Source: JBPESN01 sp051710625
Lineage (GTDB): Bacteria > Pseudomonadota > Gammaproteobacteria > Enterobacterales > Enterobacteriaceae
Assembly: GCF_051710625.1 (NCBI RefSeq)
Contig: NZ_JBPESN010000004.1
Coordinates: forward strand, 1 to 64,000
Direction: 5' to 3'
Length of the DNA: 64,000 nt
The notes under the pieces: model-generated
Databases searched by the model: none
What the model was told of the DNA's origin: nothing
Seen by the model: the letters and a program-made list of their open reading frames with translations, nothing else
In this document: positions 9,199-19,333 of the stretch, in pieces
Position numbering within the stretch: the first letter of the stretch is position 1
Layout of the letters: each line of letters begins with the position of its first letter
Translations under genes and position numbers: made by a program

Positions 9199-9829
9199 GT
9201 GAAAAACATCGTCCGCCTTGCCGCACTGACCGTGGCGCTGGAGAGCACCGGTACCCGTGTCCAGCTGTTTCCGGCCGGCACCTTTTGCTCGCAGAGGATA
9301 CACGCCCCACCGACGTGGCACCCTGGCGGCTGGAGGAACCGCAGGCCCGGAGGCTGATTGACGCTGCCCAGGTGCGCCAGACGCCGTACTGCTTTGACTA
9401 TATAAGCACTAGGCGCTATCCATGCCCGGGAGAACGGCCAGCACACCTCCTGATCCGGCTGCCTATGCCCCGGTCAGCGTAGTCAATGAGCTGCGTGAGC
9501 AGCAGGTGGCAGCACTCGGTCGTCAACTGAGCGGCAACGAAGTCACTGCCCTGCTGACGGCGGCGCTCAGTGATGGCCGCGTGCTCAAAGGGGCGGGTGA
9601 GGAGACTTGGGCGCGGCGGCTGGGTGAAAAAGACGTGGCGCTGCTGCGTGAGCACCTGGCCACCCGTCAGCCGATATCCGCGCTGTCGGGGCTGCAGACC
9701 GGCGGCAACGCACCGCAGGGTATCGAGGCGCGGCCATCGCCCCTGGGCGCACTGGATGCGCCGGCGCTGGCCGCCTGTCACGCCTTTGGCTACAGCACCG
9801 AGACCATTGCCACCATTGATGAAAGATGA
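9199..9829 (+). pseudogene. Mu-like head protease/scaffold (gpI), internal deletion
   Basis: GTG 9199 gives VKNIVRLAALTVALESTGTR then VQLFPAGTF, the typical opening of Mu I proteases. The frame shifts near 9290 (RPTDVAPWRLEEPQARRLID, QTPYCFDY) and then jumps from about residue 90 to PAAYAPVSVVNELREQQVAA, the scaffold-like C-terminus, which ends at 9829. The catalytic middle of the protease seems to be deleted and the remainder is spread over frames. In Mu, this protein matures the capsid and its C-terminal product serves as scaffold. Confidence 0.75.
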
Positions 9830-9838
9830 GGTGCAACC

Positions 9839-10267
9839 ATGACCGCCACCACGCAAGATCGTAATACCCCGTACCGGGACGGCGAACTGACGCCCTATCT
9901 GGTGGCGGAGAAGGAAACTATTCCGGCCGGCGTTATTGTCTGCCTCAAGGGCGGCCATGCCGTCAACGGCCAGGGAGGTGAAGCCCTGGTGTATACCGGG
10001 CGGGCTGATGAGGCTATCGACAACAGCCAGGGCGGTAACGGCGACCAGTACATAGTGGTGCGCCGCCACAAGGCGTTTTTATGGGAGAACGACGGCGCGG
10101 TGAAGCAGGAGCATGTCGGCAAACCGGGCTATGTGGTGGATAACCAAATGGTCTCTGCCAGCGACGGCAGCACGCCCGCGCAGGAAGGCAAGCCGGGAAA
10201 ACCCGCCAGCCGCTGTATGGCAGGTACCATCATCATGCTTGACGCGGAGGGCGTCTGGGTTGAATAA
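9839..10267 (+). CDS. Capsid decoration/stabilisation protein of the prophage, intact
   Basis: A complete 142-residue ORF, start ATG 9839, opening MTATTQDRNTPYRDGELTPY and ending IIMLDAEGVWVE. The pattern RNTPYRDGEL, GRADEAIDNSQGGNGDQYI, VRRHKAFLWEN and AGTIIMLDAEGVWVE is that of head decoration proteins found between protease and major capsid in Mu-like phages. It would coat the capsid surface as trimers. It is the only virion gene of this prophage without visible damage, which by itself cannot rescue assembly. Confidence 0.75.
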   Translation: MTATTQDRNTPYRDGELTPYLVAEKETIPAGVIVCLKGGHAVNGQGGEALVYTGRADEAIDNSQGGNGDQYIVVRRHKAFLWENDGAVKQEHVGKPGYVVDNQMVSASDGSTPAQEGKPGKPASRCMAGTIIMLDAEGVWVE

Positions 10268-10280
10268 AAAGACACTGCAT

Positions 10281-11180
10281 ATGTTAGTGAATGCTGCAAA
10301 TTTAAAGGTGATTTTCTGCAACATTAAACTCACCTTTAACCAGGCGTTTGACGCCGCGCTTACCCAGTGGGAGAAGGTGGCCACCCTGGTGCCGTCCACC
10401 GGCAAGGAGAACACCTACGCCTGGTTAAGCTGCTCCCACGGATGCGCAAATGGATAGGCGACAAGCGGGTCAAGGCGCTGGCGGCGTCAACCTACACCTC
10501 GGTCAATGATGACTATGAGGCCACGGTGGAAGTCGATCGCAACGACATCCAGGATGACCAGTTGGGCGGTTACCAGCCCCAGGCGCAGGATGCGGGCTTT
10601 GCCGCCAAACAGTGGCCGGATGAGATGGTGTTTGAGCTGCTGAATAAAGGCTTCAGTGAAAAAGACTATGACGGCCAGCCGTTTTTTAGCGATACGCACA
10701 GTATGGGCAAAACCACCTACTCTAATCTCGGCAAAAAACCGCTCTGCGGCCTCACTGGTCGAGGCGCAGGCGTCCTACGGTGAGGCGCGCAAGCAATTAC
10801 GCCAGATGAAAGACGAAGAGGGGCGGCCGCTGAATATCATGCCCAACCTGCTGGTCGTGTCGCCGGCGCTGGACGATGTGGCGCGTACCTTTATCACCGC
10901 TGAACGTCTGGATGACGGCAAGGCTAATATCTACAAGGGCACCGCCGAGGTGCTGGTCGTGCCCTGGCTGACCTCGGACAGCGCCTGGTTCCTGATGGAT
11001 ACCAGCCGCCCGTTAAAGCCGCTGATTTTCCAGCAGCGCCAGGCCCCGCTGTTTGTCGCCATGAGCGATATCAACAGCCCGGACGTGTTTATGCGCAAGA
11101 AGTTCAAGTTTGGCGCAGAGGCACGCGGCCAGCCCGGGTTTGGCTTCTGGCAGATGGCTTACGGCTCGACGGGCAAATAA
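10281..11180 (+). pseudogene. Major capsid protein (Mu gpT), two frameshifts
   Basis: ATG 10281 gives VNAANLKVIFCNIKLTFNQA and WEKVATLVPSTGKENTYAWL. The frame slips near 10435 to RMRKWIGDKRVKALAASTYT, VEVDRNDIQDDQLGGYQPQA and FFSDTHSMGKTTYSNL, and slips again near 10735 to ASYGEARKQLRQMKDEEGRP, LLVVSPALDDVARTFI and PDVFMRKKFKFGAEARGQPG, stopping at 11178-11180. This is the Mu T family (HK97 fold). Overall length, about 300 codons, is normal; only the indels break it. Confidence 0.85.
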
Positions 11181-11181
11181 G

Positions 11182-11614
11182 CGTGTACGCGCCCTTGAGG
11201 ACATGGTGTTGCGCTTCGGTGAGCAGGAGGGGCGCATTCTGACCGACCGCGACAACACCGGCGAGATTGGCGCCGCCGTGCTGGCCAGCAGGTTGCAGGC
11301 GGCTGCCGATGAGATTAACGGCTATATCGGCCGGCGGGCGCTTATACCCTGCCGCTGCCGGTAGCGCCTTTCAACCTGCGCGGCATTGCCTGTGATATCG
11401 CCCGCTACCGCCTCACCGGCACCGAACGGGTGTGCACCGATGAAATCCGTGGCCGCTACCGCGACGCCATCCGCTATCTGGAAAACGTCGCCAATGGGCG
11501 GGCACGCTGGCCACCACCCAAAGCGGTGGCACGCTGCAGGGCAACGCCGGGGCGACATTCTTTTCCGGTCGCCGCGTCTGGGGGCGCAACCAGACCGGCG
11601 AAGGGGGATTTTAA
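11182..11614 (+). pseudogene. Head-tail connector (Mu gp36, DUF1320), frameshifted
   Basis: LEDMVLRFGEQEGRILTDRD followed by LQAAADEINGYIGRR is the DUF1320 beginning. Its proper start, a GTG at 11183 (VYAPL), is out of frame with it by one base. A further slip near 11340 leads to YTLPLPVAPFNLRGIACDIA and ERVCTDEIRGRYRDAIRYLE, and another near 11505 to QGNAGATFFSGRRVWGRNQT, with TAA at 11612-11614 overlapping the next start. Confidence 0.75.
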
Positions 11615-12264
11615 TGATAAGCGAGATTGAAAACGCCATGATGGCGCGGCTTAAAGCGGGTCTGGGTCGCATGGTATCTGCCGTGGGCAGCTATGGCGGC
11701 AAGCTGGAGGATGTGGGGGCTATCACCCGTGTACTGCCCGCCTGCTGGGTGACCTTTCTTGGCGTGCAGCAGACTCACAACCGGTCAGTACTCATAAACA
11801 CCGCTTTTACACCTCCGGGCGTTTCTCGGTACTGCTGGCGGCCTATTCGGTGCGCGAGGAAGCGGCTCAGCGCAAGGGCGGCCCGGCCCGCAATGAAGTG
11901 GGCTGCAATAGCCTGATTCGGGCCGTTCGGCGCTTAATGAGCCGTCAGGATATGGTGTTACCTGTCGAGCCCCTGCTGCCGGGCTGGGTGCGCTCACTGT
12001 TCAGCGCTCGACTGAACAGTGATGCCCTGGCGGCCTATTCTTGCGAATTCGACACGGTCTGAGTTGAAGAGGCGCTGGATAACGGCCGCTGACCCGCGCC
12101 AGAAGGCGACAATGACCCTGACCGGCTGTTTGCCGACTATCAGGGACGACTGGATAACGCCGTGGCCGATACATGAGCGCACCGGGCTGGCGTATCACCT
12201 TGATGATCCGCCAGCAGTTGTTGCGCAGGATATCGTGACCACAAGGGCAAAAGACCATGATTGA
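11614..12264 (+). pseudogene. Mu gp37 (DUF1834) tail terminator-like protein, frameshifted
   Basis: ATG 11614 starts MISEIENAMMARLKAGLGRM, the DUF1834 opening. The frame breaks near 11780; FYTSGRFSVLLAAYSVREEA and EVGCNSLIRAVRRLMSRQDM follow, then EEALDNGR (TGA in place of Trp at 12089) and DNDPDRLFADYQGRLDNAVA, and a last frame gives VVAQDIVTTRAKDHD to 12264. In Mu this protein completes the tail end that joins the head. The tiny gp38 that normally follows is absent. Confidence 0.7.
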
Positions 12265-12284
12265 TGTGATACCAAGGGGGACGC

Positions 12285-13605
12285 ATGAGCATTGATGCCG
12301 TGATACCAACGCTAACCTATAAACCCGCCTATTATTCCAGGTTTAACACCACCCTGGCGTCGCGGGCGCTGGCCACCAACGACCAGACCGCTGGTAATAC
12401 TGGCCCAGCGCACCACCACGCCGGACACGGAGACACTAACGCCGGTAAACGTGTTCAGCGATGAAGAGGCTGCCAGCCTGTTTGGTCATGGCTCCCAGGC
12501 GCATCGCATGGCGCTGGCCGCCATCCACGCCAATGACACCCTGCAGCTGGCGGTGGTGGGGATACCGGACAGCGAGGCTGGCGTGGCGGCCACCGGCACA
12601 CTGGGACTCAAGGGCAGCGCCGGCGGCACCGGGCAGGTGCGCCTTGGCGTCTGCGGCGAAACCGTCGCCATTGCTGTCGCCAGTGGCGATATCGCCGGGG
12701 CGCTGATGGTGAGCCTGGTGGAGGTTATCAACACCCTGGACGCACTACCGGTGACGGCGGCGATGGCGGATATCCCGCCGCCGTCACCCGGCGGTAAAAG
12801 TCTCGGCAAGCAGCTGGTGTGCTGACGGCGCGCAACAAAGGGGCCTGTAGTAACCAGATTGGCGTGACCGTCACGGTCAGCGCACCAGGTGTCACCGCTG
12901 CGCTGACGTCGATGCGCGGCGGCGAAGGCGACCCCGCACTGGATGCGCTGCTGGGCGTCGTTGGCTGGAACGGTACGCTGTCAGGTGACACGGCGCTCAC
13001 GACCGACATCAACGCGGCGCGTCTCACCCTGGGCTTGGTACCACGGCTCAATGCTGCCCAAGGGCGAGCTAGCGGCGATATATGCCGCCATCATCGCCAG
13101 CGAGTCCGACCCGGCACGCCTGCTCAATACCCTGGCGTTACCCGGTGCGGACATCACGCCACAGGACAAATGGCCAAGGCGCCGCGAGCAGGAAACCGCG
13201 CTGGCCAACGGCCTGACACCTTTTGAAGTGAACGGCAGTCAGGTGCAGATTGTGCGGGCGGTCAGCACTTATGTGAAAAACAGCATGGGCGTGACCGACC
13301 GTTCGCTGATGGATATCACTATCCTGCGCTCGCTGGATTATGTGCGCCTGGCCTGCCGTGCCCGTATCACCCAGCGCTTCCCTCGTGAAAAACTCAACGA
13401 TATCCGCCTGCAGCGTATCCGCTCCGAGCTGCTCGATGTGCTCTACGCCCTGGAGCAGCTGGAAATCGTTGAAAACGTGGACGCGCATAAGGAGCACTTG
13501 ACGGTAACGCGCAGTCGGCAGGACTACAGCCGCGCCGATGCGAGTATCCCGGCGATGGTGGTACGCGGCCTGCGTGTGTTTGCCACCACCATTTATCTTT
13601 TGTAA
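12285..13605 (+). pseudogene. Contractile tail sheath (Mu gpL), three frameshifts
   Basis: ATG 12285 after GGGGGAC gives MSIDAVIPTLTYKPAYYSRF. The frame moves near 12430 (FSDEEAASLFGHGSQAHRMA, TGTLGLKGSAGGTGQVRLGV), near 12820 (GACSNQIGVTVTVSAPGVTA, ALTTDINAARLTLGLVP) and near 13060 (AIYAAIIASESDPARLLNTL, ITILRSLDYVRLACRARITQ), ending at 13605. These are all parts of the Mu sheath family. The span is about 440 codons against nearly 500 usual, so some internal sequence is also gone, probably between 12950 and 13050. Confidence 0.85.
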
Positions 13606-13616
13606 AGGGGGCCCGT

Positions 13617-13985
13617 ATGGCACTGGAATACACCGGCGCGGTGGTGCTGGAGATTAACAGCACTGAGGTTGAGGTGACTGAGTTTAGTCCGCGCGCGAAC
13701 ACAGGCAAGCAGCTGGTCAAGACCATGAACTTCACCGGGCGCGCCAAGGGCTACACCCAGGGGATTGCCGCCTAAGAGCTGTCCATCACCGCCGTGATGC
13801 CGGTTAACAATACCCTGCACTGGGAAAAAATCTCGGGCGCGAAACTGACGCAATACCCCCTCAGCGGCGGCAAGCGCATCACCTATCAGGGTGTGTTTGT
13901 CACCGAGGTGGGCGAACAGTATACCATTGATAATGAGGCACGTATCATTATTAGCGTTTTTGCACTGAACAAGGTTGAGGAGTAA
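13617..13985 (+). pseudogene. Tail tube protein (Mu gpM) with one stop codon
   Basis: ATG 13617 after GGGGGCCC gives MALEYTGAVVLEINSTEVEV, then TMNFTGRAKGYTQGIAA. A TAA at 13773-13775 interrupts; the same frame goes on with ELSITAVMPVNNTLHWEKIS and KRITYQGVFVTEVGEQYTID to the stop at 13985. Apart from that codon the 122-residue tail tube is whole. It would form the inner tube inside the sheath. Confidence 0.8.
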
Positions 13986-13988
13986 CCC

Positions 13989-14280
13989 ATGGCATTTACC
14001 CACAGCGCTACCTTACCGATAGGCGTGTTTTATAAAAATCAACGGCACCGTGATTTTACCGTGCGGATCAGCACCATCGGCGACGAGATCGCCCTGGTGG
14101 AGGAGGGTATCCCGGACTCGGGCACCATAGTGGGTGCCCTGGCACGTTGCATCACCGAGCTAAACAGTATCCCCGCAGAAGAGATTCACCTATAGGCTTC
14201 TCTGCGATACGCTGGTTTCTGAGGATTTCAAAGTACTACGGGATGCCCAGCTTGAGGCGAAAAAAAGCTCAGCGCGCTGA
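13989..14280 (+). pseudogene. Tail assembly chaperone (Mu gp41), frameshifted
   Basis: ATG 13989 gives MAFTHSATLPIGVFYKNQRH and ALARCITELNSIPAEEI; a slip near 14180 leads to YRLLCDTLVSEDFKVLRDAQ and LEAKKSSAR, ending TGA 14278-14280. Proteins at this place, between tail tube and tape measure, assist tape-measure folding and are made in two forms by a programmed ribosomal frameshift. The A7 run at 14260-14266 near its end fits that scheme. Confidence 0.65.
14260..14266 (+). promoter_or_regulatory. Candidate slippery site for programmed tail frameshift
   Basis: Seven A residues lie 12 bases before the stop of the first chaperone frame. Shifting by -2 (equal to +1) at this run leads straight into the frame coding for the second chaperone domain. 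Mu itself is known to use a -2 shift between its tail assembly genes, so the location and direction match. Confidence 0.5.
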
Positions 14281-14482
14281 AGCCCGCCTGCGCGACTACT
14301 GTTTTGCCCTCGCCCGACTCGGACAGTACGGCATCAGCGCGGCCCGCGCCCGCCACCTTGACGCTGTAGCCCTAGGCGGGCTGCTCAACGCTATCGGGCG
14401 TTTGGAAAACCCCAGGGGCTGGCGGAAAAACAGGACCATCAAAAGCCTGCGCAGACGCCCTCCCTCAGCCAAACGGACGTAA
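14267..14482 (+). pseudogene. Second part of tail assembly chaperone (gp41' / T-like)
   Basis: In the frame reached by a -2 shift from gp41 the sequence reads AQRAEARLRDYCFALARLGQ and YGISAARARHLDAVALGGLL, a compact helical segment with no start codon or ribosome-binding site of its own. It looks like the extension domain (T) that lambda-type and Mu-type tail chaperones add by frameshifting. A further slip near 14405 swaps its tail (natural frame: QKPAQTPSLSQTDVT). Function inferred from position and the frame relation. Confidence 0.5.
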
Positions 14483-14485
14483 CCC

Positions 14486-16443
14486 ATGGCCCGTGAATTT
14501 GATACCCAGCTACACTTTGGCGTCAAGGACAGCGCGACGCTGAGCATTCGCCGTCTGTCGGAGCAATTTCGCCGCCTGAGTCAGGCGCGGGAAACCCTGG
14601 GACTGCAGGGCGAGCGTCATCTGCAGCGGGAAATTCAGCGTACCCAGGCGGCCTATCAGCGCCTGGCGCGCAGCGGCACCCTGTCGGCCAGCGAGCAGGT
14701 GCGCGCCTATGACAGGATGCAGACCAGCATTGCCCGGCGGCGTCAGGAGATGGCCGGGCCGAGCGCCAGCAACGCAGCTGGCTCAAGAGGACGCTATCCC
14801 TTGGCTCCGGGCTTGGTCGCGGGGCCATGACCCTGCGCCAGCCCATCACCCGCTAGATGGACTACGATGCGCACCTGCGCAAGCTGGCCAAATTTGCCTA
14901 CCGCAATGGATAACGCGAGTGTGCGCGAGGCGGGGGCCTGACAATCATTGACCAGCACATTCGCGCCGCCACGCACGCCGGCGGCGGCACCCCGGCCCGG
15001 CCATGGAAGCGCTGGAAATCATGCTGCGCTCCCTGCCGAAGGAAAAAGCTTTTTCCTAATCTGCCGAAGGTGATGAAAAACGCCACGGCCACCCGGGCTG
15101 AGCTCAAAGAAATGGTGCTGCTGCAAAATGCGGCGGTCAATTTTAACCTCAGTGAGCGCGACAGCTGCATCGCCCTAAATGGGGCCAACACAGCGGCGCA
15201 ACACGCTCTGGTGGATGTGCCGCTGCTGGCCTTGGCTATGCCGCGCGCACTCGAGGCCGCCAAGTCGGCAGGCTTCCACGGGCGGCGGGCTATGCCCAGA
15301 CCCTGGCGCTGTTTGAAGCCGCCGGCTCAGTTGCCGGTGAGCCGGATGAGGCTGCCACCAACGCCAACGATTTACTGGCAGAGCTGTCCTCTACCAACCT
15401 GAAGAACAACGCTAAAAATCTGCTTATCCGGGGCAAGGGTGTTGATATCCAGGCGCTGATGACCCAGTATGCGAAAGCCGGCCTGACGCCGCTCGATACG
15501 CTGGACCGGGTGATACACCTGACAAACAGACACGATGCGCAAACGAAAAAACTGCGCAACAAGCTGGCCAATACGCGCGATCCAGAAAAGCGGGTTAACC
15601 TGGAAGCGGCGGTTGAAGAGCGCCACGGTGCCCATGTCTCGACCCTGCCGACCAATCAGCAATCGCGCAATGCGTTTTATGGCTATGGCCGCAGCCGGAC
15701 GATGTTCCGACAGCTGAGCGATGAGGTGGTCAAGCAATTTGAGACGCCGGATGGGGCGAGTTCGGCCGATTTGAATTTTAGCCTGGTCAGAAAAGGCAGC
15801 CAGTTTCGCGTTCAGCAGGCAGAGAATGAAAAACTCTTTGCCACCAACGAGGCCGTGGCCCCGGTCTCTCAAGTGCTGGGCGACGTGGCCGAAAGCGGGG
15901 CCAGACTGGCACAGGAATTCCCGGGTCTCACCACAGCGGCAACCCAGGCGGCGCTGGTCATTACCGCGCTAGGTGCGGCGGCAGCCGTCAAGACCGGCGC
16001 GGACCTGCTGCTGGGCAAAGGCGGTGGCTCGCTGACCAGGGCCGCGGCGGCCTGCTGAAAGGCGCAGCCATAAAAGCCGGGGGGCTGCTAAAGGGCATTC
16101 CCCTGCTGGGAACCGGCCTGATGGCCTGGCAAGGGGGCAGGACTTTCCGCTCATACAGCTGCAGCGCGGCAAGGATAAGGCGGCTGAGGCACAGGCGCGC
16201 GGGGCTATACCGCCCAGCCCGGTGCCGGTGCCGATGCCGTCTGTCGGCGCGTTGGATATGCTGGACGAGATAAGTCGCTGGCTGGCGGGAAGTCGCGCTT
16301 CGCCGCGTGAGGCGACATCAGCGACGGCGACCCCGGCCACCACACCGCAGCCCCCCGCCGTGAATGTCAGCGTCACGCTGAACGGGCGCGAGATTGCCAC
16401 CGCCGTGGAGACGCGGCTGGCGCGTGACGGGAGACGACACTGA
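14486..16443 (+). pseudogene. Tail tape measure protein (Mu gp42), fragmented
   Basis: ATG 14486 gives MAREFDTQLHFGVKDSATLS followed by a long coiled-coil. Pieces in shifting frames include AELKEMVLLQNAAVNFNLSE, ANDLLAELSSTNLKNNAKNL, GVDIQALMTQYAKAGLTPLD, SADLNFSLVRKGSQFRVQQA and a hydrophobic glycine-alanine segment around 15950-16120 that would insert in membranes. The end, PPAVNVSVTLNGREIATAVE, is the usual tape measure C-terminus. Stops or slips occur near 14750, 14855, 14910, 15300, 16050 and 16130. Only about 650 codons are left. Confidence 0.8.
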
Positions 16444-17747
16444 TGGCTGACACTATTTATCCACCGGCCGGGCAGCTAGATGTCGATATGCTGCTGCCGG
16501 CGTCGTTCCGGGGTATCGCCTTCGATTGCTTCTACACCCGCGAGGTGCTGGCCCGCGACACGGTGGTGTATGAATACCCCTGGCGCGACGGGGCGGAGGT
16601 GGGAGACCACGGGCTGAAAGCACTGAACCTGCGCCTGCCGGTGCTGTTCTGGGGCAACGGCTACCAGGCGCGCCTCAGGGCGTTTCTGGCGGCGCTAAAC
16701 CCCCGGCCCGGTGAGCTACTTCACCCGGTGTATGACTCGCTACGGCGCGTGCAGCTGCTGGAAGCGGGCGTTGAGCACGAGGTAGCGCCGCTTAACGCGG
16801 TGACCGTGGAGCTGGTGTTTGTCGAGGCCAGCACCGAACAGGCACTGTTTGCGCCGGTCAGTACCACCCCACGCACCGGCGGCCTGCCGGACCATGTCAC
16901 CGCCGGGCTGTCGGACGCACTGGCGACCATCCGGCGCGGCAATGGAAGGTATCGCCCGCATCAGTAATCTGGTGGCCTCGGCGGAGTATGTGGTGCAGGC
17001 GCTAGCCGACGAGGTGTAGACCTCGCTGGGCAGCGTGATGAACTACCTTGATATGCCCACGGCGTTTGTCTTTGACCTGAAAAAGCTGCTATCCACTTTC
17101 AGTGACCGGTTGAATTTTAGCGAGGTGCCGCGGCTGTCAGACTGTCTGGCGGTGCGCAGTCAGGGCGAACGGCTGGCCGGGTTTGCCGAACGGCGGGTGA
17201 CTGCCAGCGCTGCCGGCGGTCAGGGTGGCGTTTTTGCCTCCACCCTGAACCGCGGCCAGCATTATGCCGCAGGCCGACCGTGAGCTGATTAACCAGACCG
17301 TGCGCCTGGCGACGATAGCGGAGTGAGTTGACATGACGGCGGATATCTTTCAGGCGGAAGAGGAGCCACCGACGCTCTCCGGCAGTGATATTGAACGCCT
17401 GTCTAAAGGAGGTGCGCGCGTTAATCATGACCGCCATCGTGACACGGCGCACCGTGATGGACACCCGGCAGTGTACAGCGCACCAGGCCCGTGACGTTAC
17501 ACCCGACGCCCGTAACGACAGGCGGCTTATCGCTGCGTTGCAGCAGCTGGCCTACCAGCTGCAGAGCCAGGCCCGCACCCCGATAGTGTGCCGTCCGTCG
17601 CGCGTTTTGCGGTAGGTCGCCCGAGCGTGCAATCTGCATCTGCTGCCCTTTGAATGGTACGGCGAGGCCGCGTGTGCCAGCAAACTGGCTCGATTAGATC
17701 CCAACGCGCTACAACCCGGAGACCGTCTGTATGCCTTCGCCCGTTAA
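16443..17747 (+). pseudogene. Mu gpN (gp43) tail/DNA circularisation protein, fragmented
   Basis: ATG 16443 gives GQLDVDMLLPASFRGIAFDC and EYPWRDGAEVGDHGLKALNL, the N-terminal domain of the Mu N family. The frame slips near 16935; EGIARISNLVASAEYVVQAL follows, with TAG at 17018. Further pieces are LFDLKKLLSTFSDRL-like helix at 17070-17110, RELINQTVRLATIAE, and near the end SVARFAVGRPSVQ and LDPNALQPGDRLYAFAR, TAA 17745-17747. In Mu, gpN is a baseplate/central hub protein. Confidence 0.75.
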
Positions 17748-18605
17748 CACTACTGAGCGCATCGCCCTGCAGATTGGCGGAGTAGCCCATGATGACTGGC
17801 TGGATATTGAAGTGGACGCTGACTTGCTGACTCCAGCGGCGGGCTGGGCGTTCACCGTCGGGCTAAGCCAGGCCCGTCTACCGCCGGAAGTCAGGGTGGG
17901 CGCACGGGCCGAACTGCATGCCGGTGACGCGCTTATCATGACCGGCCAGGTGGATGAACTGCGCCACGAGGTGGCGCGCGGGCAGCATACGCTGAGCGTT
18001 TATGGGCGCGATGCGGCCGCCGTCCTGGTTGACTGTTCGGCCCCGATATTCAGCGCCCGGGACATGAGCCTGCAGGAGGGGGTCCACCCAGATAGTGCGG
18101 CCGCTGGGCGTCACCCGCATTCTTCTGCAGGCCACCTCGCCGCCTGGCCGCCAAAAAAGTCAGCATTGACCCCGACGATATCGCCTGGGGCGCGCTGCAA
18201 GGCAGCGGAAGCCAGCGGGCTTGTGGCCCTGAATGAGCGCTGATGGCCCACTGGTGCTGGGCGGACCGGATCACAGCCCTCTGCCGGTGGATACGCTGAT
18301 GTTGCGGCGCGACGGTTAGGGCAATAACCTGCTGCGCCTGGCGGTGAGCGAAAATATCAGCAGCCGTTACTCCGAGATGACGGTACTGGGTCCAGGGGGA
18401 CGGCAGCGCACAGGGCGACGGCCGCCATGACCACCGCAGCCAGGTGAAAGATAAGACCGTTCCGCTCTACCGACCCCTGGTGACGGTGGTGGGTGGTGCC
18501 GACGGCGATGAAGGAGGTGCATTTTCGCGCCCGGAAGCAAACGGGTGAGCAAGGTCAAGGGCCAAAAAGATGCAAAAACGTTATGGCAAAGCTGGGAGCA
18601 GATAG
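17731..18605 (+). pseudogene. Baseplate hub protein (Mu gpP/gp44), frameshifted
   Basis: ATG 17731 overlaps the end of gpN. The product starts NTTERIALQIGGVAHDDWLD and HAGDALIMTGQVDELRHEVA, then LSVYGRDAAAVLVDCSAPIF, matching the gp27/gpD-like hub fold of Mu gpP. The frame breaks near 18075; IVRPLGVTRI, SIDPDDIAWGALQGSGS, GPLVLGGPDHSPLPVDTLML (TAG at 18317) and RLAVSENISSRYSEMTVLG follow in other frames to TAG 18603-18605, one base before the next ATG. Confidence 0.75.
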
Positions 18606-18867
18606 ATGGCTGACCTGATAGCACACATCGACCAGCGTATTCGCCGTGCCCTGGGCGGCCGTCCCCGCCATAGTGTCGTGATTGCCACAGAACACAGCAC
18701 CTACCGGCTGCAAGGGCTGGCAAACGGCGAGGTGGCGCGCTTTGTGGGGGATATTGAGCATCAGAGCGGCATTACGCAGCGCCGAGGTGGAAGTCAACGG
18801 CATCCGACAAAATGGACACAGGCACCCGACACCTTCCGGGCTGTCTGACGGACCGGTTAACGGCTAA
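18606..18867 (+). pseudogene. Baseplate spike assembly protein (Mu gpV/gp45), internally deleted
   Basis: ATG 18606 gives MADLIAHIDQRIRRALGG, the gpV start, which runs directly into RHSVVIATEHSTYRLQGLAN, normally some 60 residues further on. So an in-frame deletion removed the OB-fold start. After GEVARFVGDIEHQSGI a slip near 18780 leads to VEVNGIRQNGHRHPTPSG and a stop at 18867; the C-terminal spike with its metal-binding His motif is missing. The spike would pierce the outer membrane. Confidence 0.7.
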
Positions 18868-18968
18868 GGTAGCGTCGCGGCTCGCGACGCACACCACCAT
18901 ACTAGTTATAGTTACCCTCTACGCCCGCGTCGCTCCTCCAGCCCTGTTCCCTACCTTACCCTGAGGCC

Positions 18969-19320
18969 ATGGACGCACTGATTGACAGTCAGACCGGTGA
19001 TTACACCGACACTCGCACCACTGACCTGCATAACGCGTTCTACCTACGCCTGATGACGCCGCGCGGCAATATTTGGCTGACCCACAGCTGGGGTCACGTT
19101 TGCACGAACTAGCGCGGGCCAAAGACTCGGCCATCACCCGGCGACTGGCCCAGCAATATGCTGAACGGGCACTGCAACCACTTTGCTGGCCGATAACCAC
19201 GCCCGCCGCATTGACGTCCGGGTCAGCCGTCCGGCACAAGGTGACCTGCGGCTGCATATCGACGTCGTGGCCGCCAACGGCAATTTGCAAACCTTTACTC
19301 ACCCGGTAAAGGTCATTTAA
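18969..19320 (+). pseudogene. Baseplate wedge protein (Mu gp46/gpW-like), frameshifted
   Basis: ATG 18969 gives MDALIDSQTGDYTDTRTTDL and NAFYLRLMTPRGNIWL, the Mu gp46 (GP46, gp25-like lysozyme-fold) start. After about 19080 the family continues in another frame: LGSRLHELARAKDSAITRRL then YAERALQPL, and from about 19185 in a third: RRIDVRVSRPAQGDLRLHID to TAA 19318-19320. About 117 codons, normal for the family. Confidence 0.75.
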
Positions 19321-19333
19321 ACGGAATATCACC

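Noticed and set aside
9416..10069. Minus-strand ORF of 217 codons opposite protease and decoration genes
   Set aside because: Spans two genes that are clearly coded on the other strand; composition is that of reversed coding DNA.
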